From NCBI GenBank assembly GCA_965115995.1, contig OZ220472.1, positions 3,348,001 to 3,412,000 on the forward strand: a DNA stretch of 64,000 nt. The letters run 5' to 3'. Source of the stretch: Poriferisodalis sp026713105. GTDB taxonomy: Bacteria; Actinomycetota; Acidimicrobiia; Acidimicrobiales; Poriferisodalaceae. The position numbers and the translations under genes are program-made. Shown in pieces: positions 62,001 to 64,000 of the stretch (the stretch's first letter is position 1; each line of letters begins with the position of its first letter). Under the pieces are notes generated by a model. The model was not told where the DNA came from and did no database searches. It worked only from the letters and a program-made list of their open reading frames with translations.

Positions 62001-64000
62001 GCTTCCGGGCGAGGGCTACTTCTTGGGCGCCCGCCGCACGGGCCTCCTCACGATCCTCGACGACGACGAACATCCCGGCGCGGTCAAGTTGAGCGTCGAC
62101 ACAGACACGGTGTCCGAAGGCGGCGGGGCCCAGACGATCACGGTGACTGCTTCGCTGGCAGGCACGTCGGTCTACCAGGTGGACCGCAAGGTGAAGGTGA
62201 GCGTGGACGGCTCGGGCGCTCCCAACGTGGTCGGCTTCACCGCGGTGCCTGACTTCGAGATCACCATCGATGCGGAGTCCTCGAAGGGTTCGAACACGTT
62301 CACCCTCACACCCACCGTCGACGCCGTCTACACCGACGACGAGACGGTCACGGTCTCGGGCGAGTGGCTGCCGGTGAAGCCCGCGATCCCGCTCGAGCCG
62401 GCCACCACCACCGTCAACTCGGCGACCGTCACAGTGGCCGACGACGACCCGGCCATCGAGTTCTCTGCTGCATCGGTGAACATGGACGAGGGCGACACGA
62501 CGACGTACTCGGTGGTGCTCGCCGCTGCGCCGTCGGGCACCGTCACCGTGACCGTGTCGGGGCAGTTCGGAACGTCGCTGGCAGTCGACACCGATCTTGG
62601 GAACCCGGGCCTCGACGACACGCTGACGTTCACCACCTCGAACTGGGACGAGCCCCAGCCGGTGACGCTGAGAGCAGCGGACGACGACGACGGCGACCAC
62701 GAACAGATCACCTTGCGACACACCGCGTCGGGCGGCGGCTACGGCTCGATCACCGCGGACCTGGAGGTCGCCATCACAGACGACGACTCGGTGGCGCCCC
62801 CGCCAACGTCGACCGATGAGCCCGGCGGTTTCTCGGTGTCGGCGAGCGGGGTGGTGCTGCACCGCACGGCGATCGCCGAGGGCCAGGCGCGGCAGTTCGA
62901 GCTGTCGAGGATTCCGCAGCGCCCGGCGTACTTCGTTTTCTTCAAGCCGCTGTCGGGGTACTCGGCCGAGGCGGGCGATGTCACCTTCGAGGTTCCCGAC
63001 CAGCGCGGCGCTCTGGTGGAGATCGCGCCGGGTGGGGGGAGTCGGGCGTTCGAGGACTCGGTGAGCGGGCGTCTCCGTTTCGAGGTGACCGCCAACGCCG
63101 ACGGCGACACCGACGACGAGACCTTCGGCGTGCAGCTGTGTACGACGGTGGACTGCACCGGAGGCACGGTCCTGGGCGACTGGACGATCACGGTCACCGA
63201 ATCGTCGGACACGACGGTGACCGGCACGGGCACGACGATCACCGTCAGCGACGGCCACACCACGGTGATGGAGCGGGGGCACAACACCGACAGCCGCGAC
63301 CGCCGCGACGACATCACGATCACGCTCGACGCAGCGCCGACTGAAGACATCGTGATCTTGGGCAAGGTGGACACCCAGGTACGCACCGGCGGCACCGACG
63401 ACGAGCCGATTCGCAAGGCGATCGCGCGGCCGAACGGGCAGCCGGCGTCGGGGAACTTGTCGAACAATCCCGGCGACTGGCATTTCGTGGCCCGGTTCGA
63501 CAGCACTGTCGGTGGGCAGCCTGCGACGGGCGAGCACTTGACACGCAAGGTGGAGCTCGTCGCAGAGCACAACGTGGTGGACCATGCTGATCTGACGGGC
63601 ACTTGGTCGTTCAAGGTGGTCGTGGCGACCCACGACGGCGACACAGGCGACTCGAGCGACTACCTCGGCCATCCCGACTACACGACGATTGCGTTGCCGT
63701 CGCTGCCGGTGACGCTGACCGGCGACGACGAGCCCACCGAGATCACCGTGTACGCCGCCGCCACCGAAGACAACATCGCGACCGAAGCCGACACCACCGA
63801 CACCGCCAAGTTCCGGGTGTCGTTGAGCCGGGCTCTGGGCGAGGGCGAGTGGATCAGCGTGCCGTTGGCGTTCAGCGGCGCCGAGCTGGGCACCCATTTC
63901 ACGCTCGATTTGGACGGCACCCCCCAAGGCGTGGCCTATTCGGACTCGCCCGGCGGCGCGTCGGGGCTGTTGCGGTTCATCGGCCCGTCAGCCGCCGAGG
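38002..64000 (+). CDS. Giant secreted Calx-beta repeat protein, open at right window edge
   Basis: At least 8,666 residues. The frame was spot-checked at roughly 1-2 kb intervals from 38002 to 64000 and remained open. The tandem ATGs at 38002/38005 are followed by a signal peptide: basic TRTGRLRRFG, hydrophobic SASLAVLLVASVLTVV and an AGA-Q cleavage motif near residue 48. Most of the protein is Calx-beta-type repeats of ~110-130 residues with recurrent elements: YTIVLDTRPTHDVVIGI-like strands, FTPTNWNxxQxVTVTGVDD, a DNxGDRxxTITHT strand and a closing VTVxDDD acidic turn that would bind calcium. Non-repeat insertions occur near 39.7-40.2, 41.1-41.8 and 43.0-43.5 kb. A cadherin-like unit plus an Ig-like unit (TYQWQTSRDGTNWAA) lies near 43.6-44.2 kb. 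An unrecognised domain appears three times. It is probably a calcium-stabilised adhesin or surface stalk; any C-terminal sorting or secretion domain is outside the window. Confidence 0.9.
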   Translation, partial: MMVVTSDATRTGRLRRFGSASLAVLLVASVLTVVPLGPLGGQLPEAGAQTAAGVTLSTNAISVGEFGGHRDGSGETSYTIVLDTRPTHDVVIGIQSSDTNAVWVKTGPGTGAQTDNAITFTPTNWNVAQEVTARGRNDGIDNTDDKRTATFTHTAKSDDASYDGLDIEDVTVTVIDDDDVRVGVTHVDSTNDLDEGRSFGYTIRLWSQPTHDVVITAKSADSDRVKVGPAGQSPAPSGSYTVTFTPSNWAATQIVRVRGVADKVHNLAFRENINVTHTAASTDTDYNGIDIPTVVVRLEDKDGASGVTVTESGTPAATEVNESGSGTTDTYTVVLKSKPLSDIKISATSSAPGAAKLKLGSAAAAANVTLTFKTSDWNQAQTVTVEGVDDAVDNADDMRSVTITHAVTAGDGGRYTSARQIDSVSVTVNDDSDKIGVLLNPSNPNLGTITEGAVGTRTISLASKPLAPVTIRVMSDKPDVATVDLRGDNTPGAHEVLTFKPATWNNGQLIAVAGVDDNVDNYGDRSATVSLAVVSGDGGKYTTDLKLPSLRVTVGDDDEIHRSVLTVAGPPIQVTSLVEQKSNGSRTGKYEFAAPVRITLPRELQFRGAELCAFGTPNNNDAEATKLALAGGTCTDEYDSGGGLETVGAIGPAVKVGWPDTGVEVLGLKRIGTGRTSRIIGSQHAEVRLRFTGAALKQIFERDVWAVVLDVGGVLVENFTRTTPGFCAKNRNIEDGNDEAGIADCPSPSRGVISFAAAPPRATWALDTTTPTVAEGDEVTLRVTVPANNLPRDWDLDVPLKFSGTNITAEDYPASVPCKVEAQPTPPDPPKALTYDCKFTVPTDTSSEDTETLVIEVDAAEMVPLARFVPTASRVEIAIEDATPASVTLSVPDTYATENSFVDPSPAVIRLDVSGPLSTAQQLTVPLVINQTPSSDPALVAGTDYRLELAPTAGVSLSGATVTFDGSGGDAPQTAEIRLYALDDNDYATEKLTVTIPAGESDNDPNAPVLASTGFLLKGAKEDVKGTGSGTITFIEDDPKSAAQGARWVTSTAGMNRGWKNDFTELARGGLTEPGRQRYGKSGFTRVGQTDVFEASLGLQFRLGYPSSGADWALYSGTGLRLAGTGDSRGGFVSQSGKVLASDVALNGGEVTRGGNTVTVGPSVELHDAPAGLSIHSIERRAVDWAIVTFRMTEAAMDDFRARQDFSVKVGGMLVVREDASRRGEHPHDANLAAKTVCEENYDVSEVGKCRPAYFNFKLLPGANIGIVESDDATVLGDTTGETDTYTITLDQAPSAQVTITPSSSDNSVVTVSGPLVFSPSDSGAALTKTVTVTAASGADDSTDNPGGSQQADVTISHAVTTTATHYSGLSVEDVTVDIVDDEPTVVSLKPNSPSVDVPMLLAEGTSSGGPRRVAAEVDLGRLPHPGESVDVAFALSAQGTDDDVFFTGSDRRVQLIYTQRQNRCCVTPGGFEGGSSAPTLRIEANNSDPPPNQKQLVVVAVVTATDDGDTVDDHFEVALAGGAGAVFESNFEGGVVVHASDHTVPMTLLDDDAPQGIVVDTKALEVTEGENSIVNVRLANAPSGNVKVGINLNAASGKVTLPADAVTFTVAGGAAPWYQAQPVTVTGVDDADFFDHKDIDLEFVISGDSSSKVTVPVTVVDDETPTGTLTLSDDTILISDFKKVGNNTTGYWRLLVDVTLGGDYVFARQLKSFGGGTVYGFFDSRDSEIRFTTGAALGIQGNYNPSIDLVGAPDGLRVGSTTSQQPNTLGMTVPGRAVTGGNPGRVALVLTPAARTAITETTEVTLRIGSFLIEGVKDRYGNAPPTVGAQNGQVPSRGLCGQSRSLTDTTVCPPAEVTFTLVPLATDPVDAEWLALPDDLTIEENADGSTTAVKVGTPLRAVDRNGDTVTYSLKSPPAGFAIGSNNGQISYTGTGLDREALTDSQITITVVATSTGADASATGVEQQATITVTDVDEGDATVTLRDDAIGRVGSMLHVTDVSGDPDGDPAAGAITYQWQTSRDGTNWAAATGAGAATAAYTVVSGDDGASLRVRATYTDGGGNSEEVFSTATVTGFKYPGAKAAFAVTDNTANEESAASTKAEAAQFTFTLADKASPVADETIGYHIDFSGGAIDEDFTLELVPAQGVSLTTPTKQQARVVFSAQGGVRPASTATVWLKALADDDNAANETITLTPDTTLFTGDLGADAQLTGAAASITVTDDDEPVTVTMAGSDGDSDGNAVEGAGNATGYRTVTLTLSRALTGMQAVTVPLSVAGATVTTDYTFALAGTNTGVSLTTTGGTHTAQNPAVVFASGAQTATLRLTPVDNTARTQPYVVISYGTGDRAPSGTGGAAVASQSGGPIGVVLVDDETGDIELALDWGLAPAGLSYGDDFRLLFRTSVGRDATSSDIAVYDAFVRGVLAQGGHSDIKPYAGFFKVFGGTRSASGSTGTSVRVHNGLATRHTGHLSGGYVWADGSTRATVGSTTGVPTYWLNGAILANNYADLCDIAWSTGNGVTTGWDRDDPRSEDGTRNVPASVPGNNFGPYSTWTGSGNACEAWNNPLGSDTVSRSAAGSGGGQTLLHQRAAANTRTHPFYGYSPVFKLLAKPPELTFGSAAFSGAEGDGTIDVTVRADAAPRSALTVALATTAGTATGGGTDYTAPAATFTFPADVTSHTFSVTVNDDSVVEPNERFALTLSAGTGYTVGTPSSATVTIVDDDGLSVAMVASHGDSDGNAVEGAGDTTGYRTITLTLGRALAGSETVTVPLSVTGATVTADYTFVLAGTNTGVTLTTTGGTHTAQNPAVVFAAGAQTATLRLTPMNNNARTQPYVIVDYGTDSRAPAATGGVTLGTPSGGPIGVILVDDETGDVVLPAGASFRPTGVSKDGEEYRILFMTSEGGPATSTDIADYDHFVRASAIRNGNADLLPYVGFFKAFVSTPTVDGRTHVGIWDPKANNGSGAYATGQAIYWLSGDLVHASYRSFCLREWFGRWNSADDTRLRHPDGAQGDGAKVWTGMNNNCTTSSAPLGSAAPTYGPGAQAGSGTASKALSLGTEGAGNENRFYAVSEVLKTVASPAQPVVAFATRATSSNEGDDATFTLNASPAPAQDLTLSYTSQVGTGDEPATAGEDFTAGVGTVTIPAGQASATFNIAIPDDDIFETSETFRILLVPSPDYLPGSTRSSVVTILDDDELKVGFERAGYWALEDSGSIDVDLTVDRELERSAEVTLSVGGTATPGSDYTALPSTTVTIPAGTTTGTHTLTIPIIDDAAAETDETVILEIVSTKPASRVSTATRDMTTVFIADQDHITPGLVVPSTVEVGEGGAATYLLRPVTEPTGTVTVTISGQSDAVLTLDADDSAKGVQASVEFDASNWHIGRRITVNGVHDNDIDNDTVTLTHTAAGGGYASVTGTVAATVVDDDLVQWWKAGGDPLAAPEAVETIAEGESLTLTVTRRNSAGAVSIPIGVQEVSAKASDGDYEAPATVKFAGRQNEATYTFTALRDNDTAEGDEVVTITLCPAADCPAPYGSGATPPTIDVTITDGPRPHGISVKPAAATIALDEGAGDAAVRTLEVSLESNPTVAATVTVTSTDPAAVTVDTDPSTAAAESTITFTPGTTGKDGDGNWAEAVSVEIAAVDDTDLANESVTVTFSVEAASGPYHSSTSPPVTDETRTVNVTDPGVAVIVSDTDLNLREERGTATYTVRLGTPPAPGRSVEVTASSTAVERVTVGSAVLSFDSTNWNQPQTVTLTGVDLPTQTPVTVAITHSITQSDDVSYPTTLAVDSLTAKLFHAPTVIFGSGSDANLTVVEGSSIDAELTAWPGPDGLGLPVTVTVREYGGDRIAAEEEGERVVVFEPCPVLLGCFNGSARFSIPTNADSADTADSRVFIALHGDAGPGYLIGGRTFLDAVVTDDDPTTVTLSGSDRVPDDGGEATITLTLNRVLSNNLNAAPAEKLTVPLTFAGGTLGTDYSLALATTNNLVTLNTSSPHSAQHPAVVFTGGPNSVATAELTLTAIDTGATAPLTVSVAFGAGNRAPSGANLSGGFSASGSATATIVPAGVTVTAAGGSLEVTEAAGAGRTDTFTVVLTSRPTQEVTVAVAVGDPGVATVDKASLVFTTGNWNQAQTVAVTATDDNVDNPGGRRTTDVALTVTSTDASYNGLKVDPQTVAVSDDEATTVTFSVTDATADEGAPSNAAALRLVVSRPLEAGERLQVPLRFSGADPLPFALSLAGTPAPAGVTLNADVTDASVRFTGSSGGSATVADLIVTPRRDADTTDTDITAQVPSASSGGAFVLITAVNSVETLPGGATGLGSCSGGACSAQFTVNDDGVSQDVSLSVDRAAVNEGATATVTATLLAPATAALSIPVAVRSGATASAADYTLSNSGSIDIASGQKTGTLTFTAIDDAADEPSETLTLELGTLPGGVDKGTPDHVALTIVDTDTDPVITVAAANQVQIDFGDPPEFVVRPITEGAPARFTVTATPAVQYDLPVTLRVRELGFDSDHVADADEGDVSVVIASGQTQAAFSVPTVADDDDESDATVTVEVQDGAGYTVGASTLNSVMVQDDDATRTVSVTGGGLLVEGDSKSSVEVIVELATPLAAGEHEEIRLHFSGAGVEFQDFGIALKTGTGINTGVTLPLNNFRVVAFSGAGAQTAVLVLTARDDLDTIHEQVKLTVSGAPVDPAASQVLLSVLDDDASGAAVLASATEVTVGEGATASYTVRLSAAPGAGETVTITPTSAAVGVATVTPASVQITSANWQSEHRFTVNGVDDSTDNPGRDPRSAVITHAVTTTGSVYASATAPSVTANVIDTQPTVVKIVYEGKNHNASPPAVTEGQNVERFSGNRTLKTDARGFEVVLSRPLARDERVEVPLRIEGLNITPADIALDVSWQAPHTEQSEGITDEVRNPGVTLLHAGVVYKPSRVETLDEDWQDTQQMRPRSEKAVVAVTALDFVVVFDEASFGTPTTPWTDATAPVPQRASLMFRFVDDKLGEGPEQFTVTIGDDAELAARSGTNLAGGAVRDSANPSASVRVNDNDPHLAPSKLTVDVAEGGTPGSYTLKLSADPGNGETVTVDVVSGDSSVATVSPQQIIFTGGSGGSWKTAKTVTVTGVADATFGDDSTVISHDISGWPSGPSTGPGVLVQVSDAPPGFTVTQTGGSTKVTEAAGATNTDTYQIVLDATPARPVTVTPVAGSAKITVSAPLVFTTANWHKPQTVTVTAVDDDAVNPAAELSTTVTHQVATADSNYRAIAIAPVAVDITDNDTAALKITESGDATEVTDDGSTDTIAVSLASRPSAEVTVTVAVVETPMTQNALALSKVGGAQAETLTLKFGRSTWDKPQTVTVTGVADSFDNSGDRAGSLTISAASSDTDYAALGASSVGVTILDDDTSGVTITQTDGATEVTDDGSTDTYTVRLNTQPLGPVFITATSDDDRAARLHSGSDTTPGETVRLTFTQGNWRDPQTVSVTGVSDDLDNPGAARSVTVTHAATVPDPSDPENAPANPYDGIKVASVKVRVVDDEAPVGITVTETDGGTELAEDGGTDTFSVALDSKPTNNVVVTVTSAKPGAATVNSPSSSAGATAKLTFTPANYASEQQVTVTGVDDDKDNGAGRMVDITVQALKADNTDTRYQGVSGDKVTATVTDDNVKGVVLSRPDGLTVPDGDDASYTVRLGSQPRQTVQVTIRSSDYAQVTVNPTRRTEPLILQFTSGNWDDPQDVTVSTRNACNAASCEVTLTHSTRQFIGTPVTGADDYSTGTVAQPSLTATVVGNDVRAVVITETGDGTEVAEAGTPDETTDTYTISLTRAPASGNQQNQERVQVFVAASAGVRLSFPDSAPWDTDRLTFTSDNWAPVVVTVTGVDDSLDNTGGARSVSITHRVVVVPERTYESGSADTITVTVTDDDPPPTGIALSASPVSIGERNNPANAPVTVTATVQGDSRFDADQVVHLSVSDSSSSDGRVPFTLKPDNLLPIARFVSLAAGRASGTFTAMGILVTGDSVDQADRVVTISGTLGAYTVTPATVTLIDNDPSSFTLAAADAAVAEDQGSTEVTVAYGGAALPAGMSALIPLTVSGAVVGDHYTLALKRGSDGTLDTSAPYSAQNPALRFDAGDATATLVLTAVPNDDLDDRTVAVAFGTGAQAPEVTGSGGGVSLSGSPAEVSITNDDAHPEVSVTAGSAVTEGAAAAFEVAIATAPSADVTVNLKVAQTGKVAAAGDLGDKIVVIKKGATTAAFTVPTVGDSADEPAGSISVIVATGKGYTVASSPDDAAAVAVSDDDATRVTLKGTIEDRTGQRLVFLAEGVTPDTSKLTVTLGRALQAGDVLEVPLQVDGGTVGEEFSLALAGSPAGVKLAGRSLTFTGSAGNTVKAATLALTMEHDSDTTDEAITVSLPATWPSDTVTSAATTVGGGATGTGRLTFHITDDDASAAPGVELVVALGQRRPDVDVRWMRVDEGGTGAYRVRLATDPGDAITVVVTPAVGDSAAATLSPTSLTFTGGSAGNWGTAQKVTVAATQDNDSDHERTAITHSVTNYTGVAAGPALSMVVVDDEASGTSLEVFPAEVPVTALSVGATVQVELVPFGVSFAGAGGRGGTGTTTNRNANDRLWNPATGELTAAALGHIAVSGLPTGVTVTAGRLVRAHDQDDGGTTKSTGAHVVLDLSVSAAVANADATVTVTAGSELLARDGSSGVPCSDRSSGKCDPIAASFKVARVTPSVLVMPSTLDLIEGGAAGEYSVVLATDPGSSATAVVTPTSGDVGAATVSGALSFTGGPSGNWSVPQKVTVTPTDDADAAAESVQVAHTVTGYTGVTTAPSVTVNVADDETLAATATVPQAGLTLTEGRAGSSYTVALGAIPTTTVTLTVTAGTGGEVNNTSGFGASATFSYTPSDWAARTVNVAAADDAVDNPGIGRTVAFSHKLTGGEYAGVGVAAVTAVLVDDEPTVVSITGGGEVEEGDTAASAEVTVALARALVDGEVAAVPLDLTDGYSGTALTVALKGNPAGIALSGAGTDTPAVTFTGTSGQQVRSAVLVLTPVADYDDGDSRNDPVTVAFGDLADSNLATNLEGGTQAHASDTSATVTITEGSVVTFGAAAYTAGEAAGSRTATVKVNASPAPEADLTVAYTDSGGTAVSGTDYTALSGSVTIAKGATSADITVTVTDDNAVEGRETIELALSSTATDYAVGSTASTTVTIEDDDPGLVLSSPTPTVAEGGTFTYQVSLSTAPTSDVVVTVSGQGGSDLSVDTDGTQEGDQDTLTFTAANWHEPQTVTLMAADDDDADDETVTLTYTPVGGGYDSAGAQAQVNIDDETPEVTFGAATYSAGEGSGTLNVVVVASPAPTADLTVAYTDSGGSAVSGSDYTALSGSVTIGANAGSANIVVALTEDSDLEGSETIVLELADGNRYQVGSTAATTVTVADNDSGLLFTPANAALSVTEGAGAEYTVRLSTRPTSDVTVTVSGHASTDLSVDTDGTQGGDQDTLTFTTSNWDQPQTVMVSARTDGDSDNDKVTLTHTAAGGGYASVTGTLAVTIGDLSVAVALSGSDGDGNDNAVEGASNATGYRTITVSLNRALTGSETVTVPLSVHGAVVSTDFTFGLAPSTQSGVSLLTAAPHSAQNPAVRLAAGASQATLRFTPVDNDARTQPYVVVDYGTGNRAPSHANLPAGLADPAGGPLGFVIVDDETGDIEVPVSWPLRPAALNSGDVFRVLYMTSEGGTAESSDIADYDAFVRSVGARSGMQAIQPYVGFFKVFANTRSSGAPTANVAGRAHVGMWTSNAWADGSTKADDPGTPIYWISGRQIADNYFDFCDGNWDNRWSQTTNYLRHEDGVNADGDKVWTGMRANCTLHANPLGHSANVSFAAGTQAATQGPLRNGQEAPTNTNRFYAMSPVFKLTGPAIPNVSFKQQAISANEGEGTAKVTVVLSDPSATDLTVRYQVPSNSAAKEGVDVESLPGTLTVPKGTTEADIEVVVVDDNLIEDSEFLSITLLPGEGYFLGARRTGLLTILDDDEHPGAVKLSVDTDTVSEGGGAQTITVTASLAGTSVYQVDRKVKVSVDGSGAPNVVGFTAVPDFEITIDAESSKGSNTFTLTPTVDAVYTDDETVTVSGEWLPVKPAIPLEPATTTVNSATVTVADDDPAIEFSAASVNMDEGDTTTYSVVLAAAPSGTVTVTVSGQFGTSLAVDTDLGNPGLDDTLTFTTSNWDEPQPVTLRAADDDDGDHEQITLRHTASGGGYGSITADLEVAITDDDSVAPPPTSTDEPGGFSVSASGVVLHRTAIAEGQARQFELSRIPQRPAYFVFFKPLSGYSAEAGDVTFEVPDQRGALVEIAPGGGSRAFEDSVSGRLRFEVTANADGDTDDETFGVQLCTTVDCTGGTVLGDWTITVTESSDTTVTGTGTTITVSDGHTTVMERGHNTDSRDRRDDITITLDAAPTEDIVILGKVDTQVRTGGTDDEPIRKAIARPNGQPASGNLSNNPGDWHFVARFDSTVGGQPATGEHLTRKVELVAEHNVVDHADLTGTWSFKVVVATHDGDTGDSSDYLGHPDYTTIALPSLPVTLTGDDEPTEITVYAAATEDNIATEADTTDTAKFRVSLSRALGEGEWISVPLAFSGAELGTHFTLDLDGTPQGVAYSDSPGGASGLLRFIGPSAAE
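44683..45831 (+). repeat. Two-domain module 1 (Calx-beta + unknown domain) in the giant protein
   Basis: A ~145-residue Calx-beta unit (GSDGDSDGNAVEGAGNATGY, ending RTQPYVVISYGTGDRAPS) is followed from 45121 by a ~237-residue domain. The domain has GDDFRLLFRTSVG, YDAFVRGVLAQ, PYAGFFKVFGGTRS, PTYWLNGAILANNYADLCD, WTGSGNACEAWNNPLG and ends YGYSPVFKL. Paired cysteines (LCD...ACEAW) are conserved in all three copies. Confidence 0.85.
46168..47226 (+). repeat. Two-domain module 2 in the giant protein
   Basis: The same order as module 1. The Calx-beta unit (GDSDGNAVEGAGDTTGYRTI, RTQPYVIVDYGTDSRAP) shares long identical stretches with module 1. The unknown domain from 46609 (206 residues) has YRILFMTSEGGPATSTDIAD, PYVGFFKAFVSTP, IYWLSGDLVHASYRSFCLRE, VWTGMNNNCTTSSAPLG and ends NRFYAVSEVLK. 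Confidence 0.85.
60640..61722 (+). repeat. Two-domain module 3 in the giant protein
   Basis: The same order, ~14 kb after module 2. The Calx-beta unit (NAVEGASNATGYRTITVSLN, RTQPYVVVDYGTGNRAPS) is followed from 61087 by the unknown domain (212 residues): FRVLYMTSEGGTAESSDIAD, PYVGFFKVFANTRSS, IYWISGRQIADNYFDFCDG, VWTGMRANCTLHANPLG, ending NRFYAMSPVFKL. Confidence 0.85.

Overview
The window is 64 kb of high-GC actinobacterial DNA. GTG starts are common, a recurrent TAnnnT -10 element sits exactly 6 nt before several start codons (leaderless transcription), and lipoproteins, a PAC2 protein, SURF1 and a box-type benzoyl-CoA pathway are present. I infer an acidimicrobial-type actinobacterium, possibly from a marine or host-associated habitat because of the giant Calx-beta protein. 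No rRNA or taxonomic marker is present to prove this.

Region 1 (1-9.7 kb, catabolic and remodelled). A minus-strand hypothetical gene runs off the left edge. It is followed by a frameshifted GHKL ATP-binding/HTH regulator pseudogene, then a duplicated 120-bp segment carrying the promoter and first codons of a hydantoinase gene. A lone sugar-type solute-binding lipoprotein lies between the two copies. The intact fused HyuA-HyuB hydantoinase/oxoprolinase overlaps an acyl-CoA dehydrogenase. A small membrane protein, an HTH-MNT nucleotidyltransferase and a tiny overlapping partner ORF follow.

Region 2 (9.8-27 kb, mostly housekeeping). In order: a beta-propeller lipoprotein, a PAC2 protein, aroC, a TauE/SafE permease, a MalY/PatB aminotransferase, SURF1, an S9 peptidase, xseA-xseB, tRNA-Ser(CGA), a benzoate-CoA ligase/boxB/boxC operon for aerobic benzoate degradation, tadA and tRNA-Ser(GGA).

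Region 3 (27.3-37.6 kb, accessory). Two near-identical genes for membrane-anchored coiled-coil proteins form direct repeats around a two-gene AAA ATPase + DUF3226 (TOPRIM-like) cassette. Next is a 1736-residue exonuclease-RecQ-UvrD fusion helicase bracketed by 65-bp inverted repeats. Two more small coiled-coil/TM genes follow, one built of 33-bp (11-residue) repeats. The content resembles a defence island, but that function is inferred from architecture only.

Region 4 (38.0-64.0 kb). One uninterrupted reading frame of at least 8,666 codons begins with a signal peptide and is still open at the right edge. It encodes a giant secreted or surface protein made mainly of Calx-beta repeats. It also carries a cadherin-like/Ig-like patch and a ~210-237-residue domain I do not recognise, which occurs three times, each time behind the same type of Calx-beta repeat. 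A 14-nt poly-G tract lies about 215 bp upstream of its start.
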